A stretch of DNA of 9,978 nt from an uncultured Bacteroidales bacterium (GCA_937894795.1 CALCQV010000157.1:1-9978), one strand, 5' to 3'. Positions 1 to 8,432 are shown, counted from the stretch's first letter. The notes: generated by a model not told the origin, from the letters alone. Numbers and translations: made by a program.

Positions 1-1068
1 GCAGCACCCGAGCAGAATATAGTATCGGGCTTCAATAGTCTCTTTACCCTGTCGAAAAGCCTGACTTTTGAAGCCGAAATAGCGGCATCACTCTATACTA
101 CCGATGCTTCGATACCTGCCTTTGGGGATACGGAAAATGAGCCTACGCTGGATAAACTCAACAAGTTTATAACCATTAATGAATCATCTGAGCTTACCAC
201 GGCTGCCCGGACTTCCCTTAACTATAAGTCCAAAAAGTTTAACCTGAGGGCCGAATACCGGCGCATTGATCCTAAGTATAAGTCGATGGGTGCTTACTAT
301 TTCAACGATGATATGGAGAATTTCACCTTGGCACCTTCCTTCCCCTTGTTTAAAAGGAAGTTGTATGTGAGGGGAAGTATAGGATTGCAGCATGACAATC
401 TGAGGAATACCAAAAAGGCGACTACCACCCGCACTATTTCATCGGCCAACTTGTCGTTTAATCCTGCCCCTGTATTTGGCATCGACCTGAATTACAGTAA
501 TTACAGTAATAATCAAAAAACGGGCAGGTTGCCATTGATTGATACGCTCAAGCTTTACCAGACAACCAGCAACCTGAGCATTACACCCCGACTCATGTTT
601 ACGGGCACCAAAATGAATCACATGGTGCTGTTTATGTTCAACAGGAGCGGACTGAATGATAAAAATGCGGCTACAGCCGATTACTCCGAACTAACTGCCA
701 CCATCATGAATCTTAGTTATAACCTTGGATTCAATGAGAATATGCTGGGAATTGATCTGGGTTTGAATCATACGCTGCTCGATAATTTTGCCGGACAGAA
801 CAAGATATCAGGTTTTACGGCAGGTATTTCAAAGGGATGGTTCAAGGGAGCCGTGAATGCCGGCTTCAGCAATTCCATCATGAGAACAGACTACAACAAC
901 GAAAAGGGCTGGTTATATAATCACCAGATTAACGGCTCATACCGTATCAATCAACATCATAATCTACGATTAAGCCTGTATCTGACCAGGCAACAATATC
1001 CTGAAGGCTCAGTAAGTACTGGTTTTAACGAATTTAAAGGAGATTTGAATTATGCGTACACATTCTGA
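1..1068 (+). CDS. Outer-membrane beta-barrel protein, C-terminal part (5' end outside window)
   Basis: The reading frame is open from base 1 to the TGA at 1066-1068, giving 355 visible residues; the true start lies left of the window. An internal ATG at 286 is not the start, because the same kind of sequence continues upstream of it. The protein shows alternating polar/hydrophobic beta-strands separated by Asn/Gly/Asp-rich loops, many aromatic residues, and a terminal Tyr-Ala-Tyr-Thr-Phe. A C-terminal aromatic residue is the usual recognition signal of the barrel assembly machinery, so I place it in the outer membrane. A segment with YRRIDP and SMGAYYFNDD (visible residues about 87-105) resembles barrel regions I associate with Bacteroidota outer-membrane proteins. 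I cannot tell whether the missing N-terminus carries a TonB plug or soluble domain. Its last 17 bases overlap the start of the next gene, which argues for co-translation and a functional link. Sure about barrel type, not about substrate or role. Confidence 0.75.
   Translation, partial: AAPEQNIVSGFNSLFTLSKSLTFEAEIAASLYTTDASIPAFGDTENEPTLDKLNKFITINESSELTTAARTSLNYKSKKFNLRAEYRRIDPKYKSMGAYYFNDDMENFTLAPSFPLFKRKLYVRGSIGLQHDNLRNTKKATTTRTISSANLSFNPAPVFGIDLNYSNYSNNQKTGRLPLIDTLKLYQTTSNLSITPRLMFTGTKMNHMVLFMFNRSGLNDKNAATADYSELTATIMNLSYNLGFNENMLGIDLGLNHTLLDNFAGQNKISGFTAGISKGWFKGAVNAGFSNSIMRTDYNNEKGWLYNHQINGSYRINQHHNLRLSLYLTRQQYPEGSVSTGFNEFKGDLNYAYTF
1036..1043 (+). promoter_or_regulatory. Shine-Dalgarno-like site for the 1878-residue protein
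   Basis: The bases AAAGGAGA lie with AGGAG nine bases ahead of the ATG at 1052, inside the coding sequence of the barrel gene. This supports 1052 as the start, which is also the only in-frame ATG before the signal peptide. Bacteroidota ribosomes make little use of Shine-Dalgarno pairing, so the match supports the start but may not drive it. Confidence 0.5.
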
Positions 1069-4000
1069 AAACACCCTCCCTTCAATAAATAGAAACATCC
1101 GGCTGCAAGGCCTTACGTGTTTGTGGTTCACGATTTCTGTGCTGCTTTTTGCTGCAGCGGAAGTCAGCGGACAGAATTATCCTATCCAGGTGAATATTGC
1201 GGTGAGTCCGCCCTATACCACCAAGATCAGTGATTACACATCACAGCCCGGCAAGATCCTGGCAACCATCCGTAACATTTCACCAACAGGTGGTACTGCG
1301 CGTATTTACCTTACCGGTTCCATCACTGGTGAAGGCGGAATTAGCGTAACCACTGAGCAGGGCTATAAGCCGGCCCAGCCATTGGTAATAGCCCCCGGTG
1401 CATCAGTTATGCTGAATGTTAACAATCTGGGGGATGTTTTTGATGAAGATCATCTGGTATTTGAAGGTATAACGGAGAATGATGTAATCATGGGCAATGG
1501 GTTGCCTGAGGACTACTATACCATCTGCCTGCGGGCATGGGATTTTGTCACCGATCAGCCTCTATCAGAAGAAGAGCCGTTGGGTTGCAGCGCTCCTTTC
1601 AATGTTTCAGATATTGAACCGCCCGTCATTACACAGCCGATTTGCGGAGAGCGCATTAATCCGATCACCCCTCAAAGTTTGATTCTGTCATGGACTCATC
1701 CTGCAGGTGCACCGGCAATGACACGCTATAAAATTACCATGGTTGAAGTAATGCCCGGCGACCATAGTCCGGAGGATGCCATGAATTCAGCCCTCCGGCC
1801 ACCATTCTTTCAGCAGGAGGTTACCGGCAATGCCTTCATATATGGACCGGCACAACCGTTGATGGTAGAAGGCAAAACCTACGCATTCAGGATAACAGCC
1901 ATTGATCCGTCAAATAAAGTGAGATTCAGGAATAATGGTGCTAGTGAAGTATGCAGCTTCAAGTGGAAGAAGGAGGATTTAATACTTGAAGGCGATGACA
2001 TTGTGCGGATCAAGCCTGATCAGGTTGTGATAAACGGGATTAAATTTGAACCCCCGCCATTTGTGACCCCTACCACCGTTAAAGGAAAATTACAGTATAA
2101 GTACTTTGACCCGGGTGAAAATAAGGCCTATTCCATGGCCGGTACTACCATCAGGTTGGTGATAGGACAGGCTGTTTGTCTTCGTCAGTCCTCGTTATCC
2201 ATGAGTAACATTGAAAGCCTCAGACTCCCGCCAGACATTGGTGAACCCGATATTTTCTATGGCACAACGCTGGCAACTACTAAAACGGATGTCAATGGTA
2301 ATTTCTCCTTCCAGTATTATGATGAAATAGAATATAAACAATTGAAGCTGGGACACTCTGAAAACGAGAACGGTGTATTCAGGGTAGCATTACTTGTTAT
2401 AGAACCACCGCAGAAGAACTTTTATTACAATCCTGAAGTATATATAGTCCCTGAAAAGGGTAAGGTGAATGACCTTGGAACCGTTACTGCAAAGGTGAGA
2501 AGCTACGAACTTGATATTACGGCTAAACCTCAGCAGTCGTTGATACAGTATCTTAATCTGGCTGTTGGACAGGATAAACTAAGCAGTATTAACCTGTATT
2601 TGTGTCGTAAAGTTGAATTTTCGTATCAGGTTTACCCAATGGACGATGGAAAGTTAAAAGGAAGTCAACATAATGTAGATGCTGAAACACAGGCTAAATT
2701 TAAACACCTGGGGTTAAAGGTAGTGGCGGCGGGTGTAACAGGTCCTGATGGCATACTCAGATTCCAGCGTGTAGTGTGGCATCATGATCCCACATTTCAA
2801 TATTACATCATGGCAGAGAGTAACCCTGAGAGTGATCAGTACTTTACTTTTGGAGCCCCTGTGCCATTTAATCCGCCGGCTTCTGTTGCAATGAATTATG
2901 GTGCTATTGATCCTTCCACCGCACCCTATCCTTACTACTTTAACTACAATACCCAAACGTTGGATGTGTTCCTTTCGCATCAGTTCCCCAGAATTGCCGG
3001 AAAGGTATCGTCCATCGAGGATCTTAAACCTCTGCCTGGCGTTAAAGTGGATATGAATGAAGATTACAATTTCGGTTATACCGACCATGTAAAGGCCATT
3101 TACCCCTACTATAAAGCAGATGAAAATGCAGGATTACTGAACTGCATCTCCACAAAATGCCTGAACTTCTACAACGGTGAATTTATGATCACTTCATCCG
3201 ATGGGTCGTTTGCCTTTAATGACCTTACCCTGCTTTACAGTCATACAACAAAGCAGGTTATAGGCCCTTATAGAAAATTGCTCTGGCAGCTTGATGGATA
3301 TAAATCCGGACAGGAAGATATCGGTACGCTTGCCTTTGGGAAACAGAAAATCATGAATAACATCACCATGCAGAAGGGTGCTGTACTGAAAGGCCGGGTA
3401 ACCGATGCCGAATCGGGCGACCGGGTTATTGCCTGGGTTAGACAGCCGGGCGGTAAAAGCTATAAATGCGATAGGATAACCGGTGGTTATGAATTGCCAG
3501 TTCTCATGCTTGAAGGACAAACACAGCAACTGATCGTTGAAAAACAGGGATATATAACAGATACTTTAGACTTTATCGCCAATAAGGCCATAAATCACCT
3601 CGATGTTAAACTATATACGATCAAAAGACGACTCAAGGTAATTGTACATGTAAAAGGTTCACCCCTGGTGCCTATACCAAACTGCTGGGTTCATATTCTT
3701 AATGTTAATACCAATCAGAATGGATACAACTACCCCATTGGAGATTTTACTGACCAGGATGGACTGGTTACCATGAGCTTTACCAATGGAGGCGACAATG
3801 ATAATCTCGAGTATAAGGTAAGAATTGGGATGCATCAAAACACCGATCGCAATTTTGAAACTCAGTATATCAGAACCAAGATACCGGTAAGTAAGAATCC
3901 TACCATCATTAATTGTTACCTCGCACCGGCAGCTTGTATCAAAGGAACGGTTTATGCGGGACAGTCGACCACATCGCCGGTTCCACTTTCCACTATCAGG

Positions 4001-6688
4001 TATTACGGATTTAAGGATACCCTAACGGCTGGAGCCGGTGCCAATGGTTATTATTACCTGAATAATTTTCCGGTTAGAAGAGGATATCAGAAGGTAGCAG
4101 CCCTGAAATCGCAATCCAACTATATTGGTGACGAAAAATCCATTCTCATAAATAAAGCATCCAATGAGTGTGTGACTGTTGATTTTAACCTCACAGTATA
4201 CGACGATATGGATATTACGCACCTCATGGGATTCCCGATGGAAGTGTCAAAACTGACGGCTGATGATGGGGGAGGAGTCAGGATAAGTGGCAACATAACA
4301 AGGCTTCCGGCCAATGAACAGTTCAGCACTGACCCTGGTAAGGCAATACCCTTCAGCAATGTGTTTATCAAGGCAGGAGCCATGAAGAACGCCAAGGGAG
4401 TACCTATTGCCGAACCGGTGACGCTGCCGGTAAAAACAGATAAAAACACACTGGAGAATGTGCTGGTCCTGAATTCAATTACCGGCAGGATGTATTCTGC
4501 AGATGGCATTTCACTCGACCGTCAGCAACCGGGTTCTTCCTTTGGTACTATCAAATCGAATATCGTCATCCCGTCCACTGAATTCAACATCAATAATGTT
4601 ACATTACCTGAATTCTGGCTTGCCGGGAAAACGGGTACCGGGACAGGTAAAATGCTGATGCCGGTTTTTGCAGCCGATCCTGCACTTAAAAAACCGGTAA
4701 CACTGCCGGCCACCGGATTCTGGGTATGTAATGAGAAAGGGGAGGCATTGATCTATACATTTCCTGAATTCCCCAATGCAGCCGCGGCTGATCCATTGAA
4801 ATCATTCCTGGTGAAGGATAAATTAATTCTTAGTACCACATTGCATACCAACTGTAACAATGTGTCGCCCGCCGACCTGAGTATCAAGTTGGGAAATGTG
4901 GAGATTACAAAGAAAACAATGACGCCCAAACCCACCGGACCGATTAAGATGAACATGGGCTCGTGGAAGCTGGAAAGTACTGACTTTACCATTGGTACCA
5001 ATGGCATTTCACTTAATAAGGCCCTTATCAAGGCTCAGATGGATATATCGGTGCAGAATCTTGAAATTACCTATAGCACAGTAAATGCCGATAAAACTGT
5101 AGCTGATTTCGGCAGTATCAAGATCCTTGGCTCCATACCGGTAAATGTTACGGCTACAAATAAAGGGCTGTCATACATCAATACCGGTGGAGGTGTGTAC
5201 ATGTGGCAACTGTATGCTACCAATACAGATGGATCCAAAGCAGGGTATATCAGCGGATTGCCCGGTTTGGAAGGACAGGACCTGCCTGTTGCACTAATAA
5301 AAATGCTGAGCAATGGTACCCCTCCCACCTTCGCACCTACCGGCGATGTGCTGAAGATGTATAACCTGGTTGACTTCTATCCGACTGAAGGTACTTCTAT
5401 CAATATTTACGATAATGCTACACCGCCATGGTTTAAAGTACAAGGGATCTATAAACCACACTTGCCTTATATAGAAGAGTTTAACGGGAATATTGCCTGG
5501 GTAAAGCAGGGGACGGTGCTTGATTTCAGGGTAGACAATCCCAATAAGATCAACTTCACCCATAACAACATGCTTTTCGAGTGGGATATCAACACCATTG
5601 ATATTCAAACAGACCTGTTCACGGCAAAGGGCACTGCCACGGAAGCCGGTAAACTGGGACCCGTTGATATAGTGCTGATGCATAAAACAGCTACCTCAGA
5701 AATAGATATTCCTGCCAATGCAAGAATTAATATTACGCAGGATAAATCAAAATACTTCAATCAGTTGGTGGGGGGAATGGAGGTAAACAGACCCGCCCAT
5801 CAGTGGGGTAAATTCTGGTTTGAAGGTGTTATGGTTGGCATGAATGCAATAAGCAATAATCCTCAGAACAGTCGGTTGAAATTCATCTGTGAAGGAGATA
5901 TCAAAGCCGAAGGACAGAGCATTAATGTCAGTAAACTGGATGCTTTCCCCGGTATGAAACTCACTTATGATATTGCCAATTCGAGGCTGAATGGATCGGT
6001 AAATATAGACAAGGACCTGATGGGAATGCATGCCAACGGAACAGCCAATTGCACGTTTGATCCTGCCGGATGGTACCTGAATATCGGAGGAGAGCTTACT
6101 ATACCTGGTATTGGTGGATGCGGTCTCTTTGGACTTTTTGGAGATTATTCTGCCGTTCCACCAGCTATAGGAAATACTTTCGGAGCACTGAAATGCATTC
6201 CTCCGGAATTCCAGAACAAGGTTTCAGGATTCCTGCTGCAGGGCACTCTGACAAAACAGCTGATACCTTCCATTGAATGGGGAGTTACGTTGCCTATTAT
6301 AGATGAATTTGTTGGGGTACAGATCAATGCTGATGTGTCGATGAATGCCCGTACGTGGATGAGTTTTGACCCTGCCGTGAATTCGTATGGCATCTCCTTG
6401 CTGGCTGAAGGTAATATTGGCGGAGGTGTCAGTGCCGGATTGTTTAAGATTTCAGCTAATGCCAACGCACAATTGGGTATTGCCGGAGTATATTATTCCA
6501 ATGGTGATTATACTGTGCTGGGTTGTGGTAGTGTTAAGGCCGGCGTTTCGGCAGAAGTGCTAACCCCGGTTGGCTGGGAAGGTGTTAGCCTGACTTCGCC
6601 TGATTTAGGTCTGAAGATGAAAATTGGCAATACCGGCACTGACTTCAGTTTGATGCTTGGTAGCTGTGGTGATAACCTTTGTCCATGA
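1052..6688 (+). CDS. Giant secreted TANFOR-domain, multi-beta-sandwich protein (1878 aa)
   Basis: Unknown function; probably an exported envelope protein. Residues 1-40 are a signal peptide with a long basic n-region (Arg14, Arg17), a hydrophobic stretch at about 21-36 and likely cleavage near VSG-QNYP. Residues about 41-305 match the TANFOR-type pattern as I remember it: YPIQVNI, PPYTTKISDY, GNGLPEDYYTICL, then a Fn3-like unit with LSWTHP, YGPAQPL and YAFRITAID. Cys159, Cys179, Cys198 and Cys301 could form disulfides. Carboxypeptidase-regulatory-like modules follow at about 343-425, 648-730, 779-850, 860-930 and 963-1030, recognised by openings such as IAGKVSS, LKGRVTD and IKGTVYA and by turns such as DVNGNFSF. 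Residues about 1063-1878 are beta-rich, Gly/Asn-rich and unassigned, ending in a Cys-containing segment (1690, 1715, 1825, 1872, 1877). There is no transmembrane segment after the signal and no type IX sorting domain. It overlaps the barrel gene by 17 bases and the next gene's possible ATGA start by four. The TANFOR label is from memory; the modular secreted architecture is clear. Confidence 0.8.
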   Translation: MRTHSENTLPSINRNIRLQGLTCLWFTISVLLFAAAEVSGQNYPIQVNIAVSPPYTTKISDYTSQPGKILATIRNISPTGGTARIYLTGSITGEGGISVTTEQGYKPAQPLVIAPGASVMLNVNNLGDVFDEDHLVFEGITENDVIMGNGLPEDYYTICLRAWDFVTDQPLSEEEPLGCSAPFNVSDIEPPVITQPICGERINPITPQSLILSWTHPAGAPAMTRYKITMVEVMPGDHSPEDAMNSALRPPFFQQEVTGNAFIYGPAQPLMVEGKTYAFRITAIDPSNKVRFRNNGASEVCSFKWKKEDLILEGDDIVRIKPDQVVINGIKFEPPPFVTPTTVKGKLQYKYFDPGENKAYSMAGTTIRLVIGQAVCLRQSSLSMSNIESLRLPPDIGEPDIFYGTTLATTKTDVNGNFSFQYYDEIEYKQLKLGHSENENGVFRVALLVIEPPQKNFYYNPEVYIVPEKGKVNDLGTVTAKVRSYELDITAKPQQSLIQYLNLAVGQDKLSSINLYLCRKVEFSYQVYPMDDGKLKGSQHNVDAETQAKFKHLGLKVVAAGVTGPDGILRFQRVVWHHDPTFQYYIMAESNPESDQYFTFGAPVPFNPPASVAMNYGAIDPSTAPYPYYFNYNTQTLDVFLSHQFPRIAGKVSSIEDLKPLPGVKVDMNEDYNFGYTDHVKAIYPYYKADENAGLLNCISTKCLNFYNGEFMITSSDGSFAFNDLTLLYSHTTKQVIGPYRKLLWQLDGYKSGQEDIGTLAFGKQKIMNNITMQKGAVLKGRVTDAESGDRVIAWVRQPGGKSYKCDRITGGYELPVLMLEGQTQQLIVEKQGYITDTLDFIANKAINHLDVKLYTIKRRLKVIVHVKGSPLVPIPNCWVHILNVNTNQNGYNYPIGDFTDQDGLVTMSFTNGGDNDNLEYKVRIGMHQNTDRNFETQYIRTKIPVSKNPTIINCYLAPAACIKGTVYAGQSTTSPVPLSTIRYYGFKDTLTAGAGANGYYYLNNFPVRRGYQKVAALKSQSNYIGDEKSILINKASNECVTVDFNLTVYDDMDITHLMGFPMEVSKLTADDGGGVRISGNITRLPANEQFSTDPGKAIPFSNVFIKAGAMKNAKGVPIAEPVTLPVKTDKNTLENVLVLNSITGRMYSADGISLDRQQPGSSFGTIKSNIVIPSTEFNINNVTLPEFWLAGKTGTGTGKMLMPVFAADPALKKPVTLPATGFWVCNEKGEALIYTFPEFPNAAAADPLKSFLVKDKLILSTTLHTNCNNVSPADLSIKLGNVEITKKTMTPKPTGPIKMNMGSWKLESTDFTIGTNGISLNKALIKAQMDISVQNLEITYSTVNADKTVADFGSIKILGSIPVNVTATNKGLSYINTGGGVYMWQLYATNTDGSKAGYISGLPGLEGQDLPVALIKMLSNGTPPTFAPTGDVLKMYNLVDFYPTEGTSINIYDNATPPWFKVQGIYKPHLPYIEEFNGNIAWVKQGTVLDFRVDNPNKINFTHNNMLFEWDINTIDIQTDLFTAKGTATEAGKLGPVDIVLMHKTATSEIDIPANARINITQDKSKYFNQLVGGMEVNRPAHQWGKFWFEGVMVGMNAISNNPQNSRLKFICEGDIKAEGQSINVSKLDAFPGMKLTYDIANSRLNGSVNIDKDLMGMHANGTANCTFDPAGWYLNIGGELTIPGIGGCGLFGLFGDYSAVPPAIGNTFGALKCIPPEFQNKVSGFLLQGTLTKQLIPSIEWGVTLPIIDEFVGVQINADVSMNARTWMSFDPAVNSYGISLLAEGNIGGGVSAGLFKISANANAQLGIAGVYYSNGDYTVLGCGSVKAGVSAEVLTPVGWEGVSLTSPDLGLKMKIGNTGTDFSLMLGSCGDNLCP

Positions 6689-6720
6689 TCTGCAATATGA
6701 GAACTAACCAACCAATAATT

Positions 6721-8313
6721 ATGAGAACGTTAAGCAACAATATAAAAGTCCTGATCAGTATTATCCTGGTTTTTAATACCTCCGGCTTCCTTTGTGAGAC
6801 AAGCTTTGGCCAGTCGAAATCACCGGTTGCCTTTGATGAGGTGAAATTTCTGGAGAGCGAATACAACCGGCAAATGACCTACATCAAGTGGTATTCAAAA
6901 GGGAGAAATCCGGCACCTTTATTCCTCTCTCTCCGGTATGAAAATGAGAAGCCTGTGCAGGTGAAAGGGATTCAGATGATCTATCAGAAGCATGACACCA
7001 CTTTTTATGTGATGCAGGATACATTGGCTCCTGTATTGAAAGACAAGGAAATGCTGCAATATTTCATGACACCCCATGATACTGCCGGCAAGGCAGGTAC
7101 GTCGTCGGCAATTGTGCTGGTCTCAAAAGGAGGCAGCAGGTGGTTTACCAAGACTACTGCCAACAAGTTGGAAAAGGAAAAGGGTGTTAAACTAGCCTGG
7201 AGATTCAGCAATACCTCTGTGGTTAAATTCTTTGAAATATACCGAAGCATCGACTTTAACAAGGATTACAAGTTAGTAACAGCTCTATCACCAAATGATA
7301 CGGTATACCATGATTATGGAATACAACCAGATCGTGTATACTACTACCGGATACATGCCGTACCGGTTGATGGCAACCAGGCAGTGGAAAGCAATGTAAT
7401 CTTCAGCGCCGGATTCAATCCACAGCCACCGCTTGCTCCTTACATCAAGTCGGCAAGAGGTGTTAAAAACGGGGCAGTACTCTATATTCAAGTTACGGAT
7501 GCCGAAGCAGGCGGAGTAAGGGTATACCGTGATGACGGGAAAGTGCCCGAGCTAAAGTTGGCTTCCGATCTGCTGAGGGTGCCCGATTCACTGGTAGTTG
7601 TGTATTATGACACAGCTTCCGCCTTGTCGGGGCGCAGAACCTACACCTATGCAGCTAAAACAGAGAGTACCAGTTTTATAGAGAGCCCACTGTCCAATAA
7701 AGTATATATCAGACCGGTTATTGCCCATGCACCAAATGCTCCTGCTGAATTGTCAGCTTATGAGGAAGATGGGGTGGTTCAGCTCTTTTGGGATAATATG
7801 GAAGCCCGTGATCTAGGCATAGCAGGTTACAGGGTCAGCAGAAAGGAAGAATCTTCGGCGAAAGGTAATGTAGCCCCGTTCATCGACCTGACACCTGCCA
7901 ATGCTATATGGAAACTGAATCATTATACCGATACCACTGCCTCGTCGGGTAGAACCTACTTGTACCAGGTAATGGCTGTGGATATAGACGGGAATATAAG
8001 CAAGACAGGAACACTGGCAACGGTATCCATGCAGGCAAATTATCCAATTGCCCCCTTTGCAGTAACCGGATATAGAACAGAAGAAGGCGTCAACCTCACC
8101 TGGAGTCAGACACTGTATACTGATATAACCGCCGTAAATCTGTATCGTTATCAAAGAGGCAGTAAGGCTGTGCTTGTTGCAAAATTACCGGCGGATGCCA
8201 CTGAATATCTGGATAAGGAAACCAAGGCAGGTTCCCTCTACTTCTATTACCTCACCACAACCAATAAGGCAGGGATAGAGTCGAAGCCCTCAGAAGAGGC
8301 AGGGGTAAGGTAG
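6721..8313 (+). CDS. Secreted fibronectin type III repeat protein (530 aa)
   Basis: Function unknown; probably exported and acting with the two upstream proteins. From the ATG at 6721 the first 31 residues form a normal signal peptide: MRTLSNNIK, then a hydrophobic stretch VLISIILVF, with likely cleavage after SFGQ. Other in-frame starts are TTG 6679, ATG 6685 (overlapping the previous stop as ATGA) and ATG 6697; each would lengthen the n-region by 8-14 residues. I prefer 6721 for the compact signal peptide, but 6685 fits translational coupling. Residues 32-150 are a beta-rich domain I do not recognise. Four Fn3-like modules follow at about 155-231, 237-333, 338-438 and 441-530, with signatures such as VKLAWRF, VYYYRIHAV, VQLFWDN, YLYQVMAVDIDGN, VNLTWSQ and YFYYLTTTNKAG. 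Cys25 is not in a lipobox. The protein stops just after the last Fn3 module, with no sorting or anchoring domain. It is the last gene of the operon. Confidence 0.82.
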   Translation: MRTLSNNIKVLISIILVFNTSGFLCETSFGQSKSPVAFDEVKFLESEYNRQMTYIKWYSKGRNPAPLFLSLRYENEKPVQVKGIQMIYQKHDTTFYVMQDTLAPVLKDKEMLQYFMTPHDTAGKAGTSSAIVLVSKGGSRWFTKTTANKLEKEKGVKLAWRFSNTSVVKFFEIYRSIDFNKDYKLVTALSPNDTVYHDYGIQPDRVYYYRIHAVPVDGNQAVESNVIFSAGFNPQPPLAPYIKSARGVKNGAVLYIQVTDAEAGGVRVYRDDGKVPELKLASDLLRVPDSLVVVYYDTASALSGRRTYTYAAKTESTSFIESPLSNKVYIRPVIAHAPNAPAELSAYEEDGVVQLFWDNMEARDLGIAGYRVSRKEESSAKGNVAPFIDLTPANAIWKLNHYTDTTASSGRTYLYQVMAVDIDGNISKTGTLATVSMQANYPIAPFAVTGYRTEEGVNLTWSQTLYTDITAVNLYRYQRGSKAVLVAKLPADATEYLDKETKAGSLYFYYLTTTNKAGIESKPSEEAGVR

Positions 8314-8354
8314 TTGCTAGAAATTGTGCCTTTTATGGCTGGGATAATGCAGGA

Positions 8355-8402
8355 GTGTTTAATACTTGGAGTGTTTAATACAAGGGGTGTTTAATACAAG
8401 AG
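8355..8402. repeat. Three tandem 16-bp direct repeats in the convergent gap
   Basis: The 11-base core GTGTTTAATAC occurs at 8355, 8371 and 8387, exactly 16 bases apart. The five trailing bases vary (TTGGA, AAGGG, AAGAG). The block starts 41 bases after the stop of the Fn3 gene and ends 30 bases before the terminator hairpin. Sequence at about 8341-8354 (GGGATAATGCAGGA) may be a decayed fourth copy, shifted by one base. No open frame uses it. It could be replication slippage or a repeated binding site; nothing here decides which. Confidence 0.85.
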
Positions 8403-8432
8403 GGATTTGGCGTACGGCATTGAGCCCGACAT

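Noticed and set aside
493..512. Short direct repeat ATTACAGTA in the barrel gene
   Set aside because: Two adjacent copies encode Asn-Tyr-Ser-Asn-Tyr-Ser in a beta-barrel strand or loop; this is ordinary low-complexity coding sequence.
1115..1120. Lipoprotein signal at Cys23 of the giant protein
   Set aside because: The cysteine sits at the start of the hydrophobic stretch (LTCLWF) rather than at its end, and no lipobox residues precede it.
2714..3088. 124-residue open frame on the minus strand inside the giant gene
   Set aside because: It lies opposite a continuous, convincingly modular protein, has no signal, motif or start context, and its composition is what antisense frames of such genes give. 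The other minus-strand frames between 3194 and 6465 were rejected for the same reason.
6673..6681. Possible -7 promoter TAACCTTTG before the Fn3 gene
   Set aside because: Three bases separate TA from TTTG instead of two, it lies in coding sequence, and the gene spacing already argues for co-transcription.
8044..8310. Type IX sorting domain at the end of the Fn3 protein
   Set aside because: The last 90 residues match the Fn3 pattern (VNLTWSQ, YLDKETKAGSLYFYYL) and lack the terminal glycine- and lysine-containing motifs of the sorting domain.
8355..8402. CRISPR-like array
   Set aside because: The units are directly adjacent 16-mers with five variable bases, not repeats of 24 or more bases separated by spacers of about 30 bases, and no cas gene is near.
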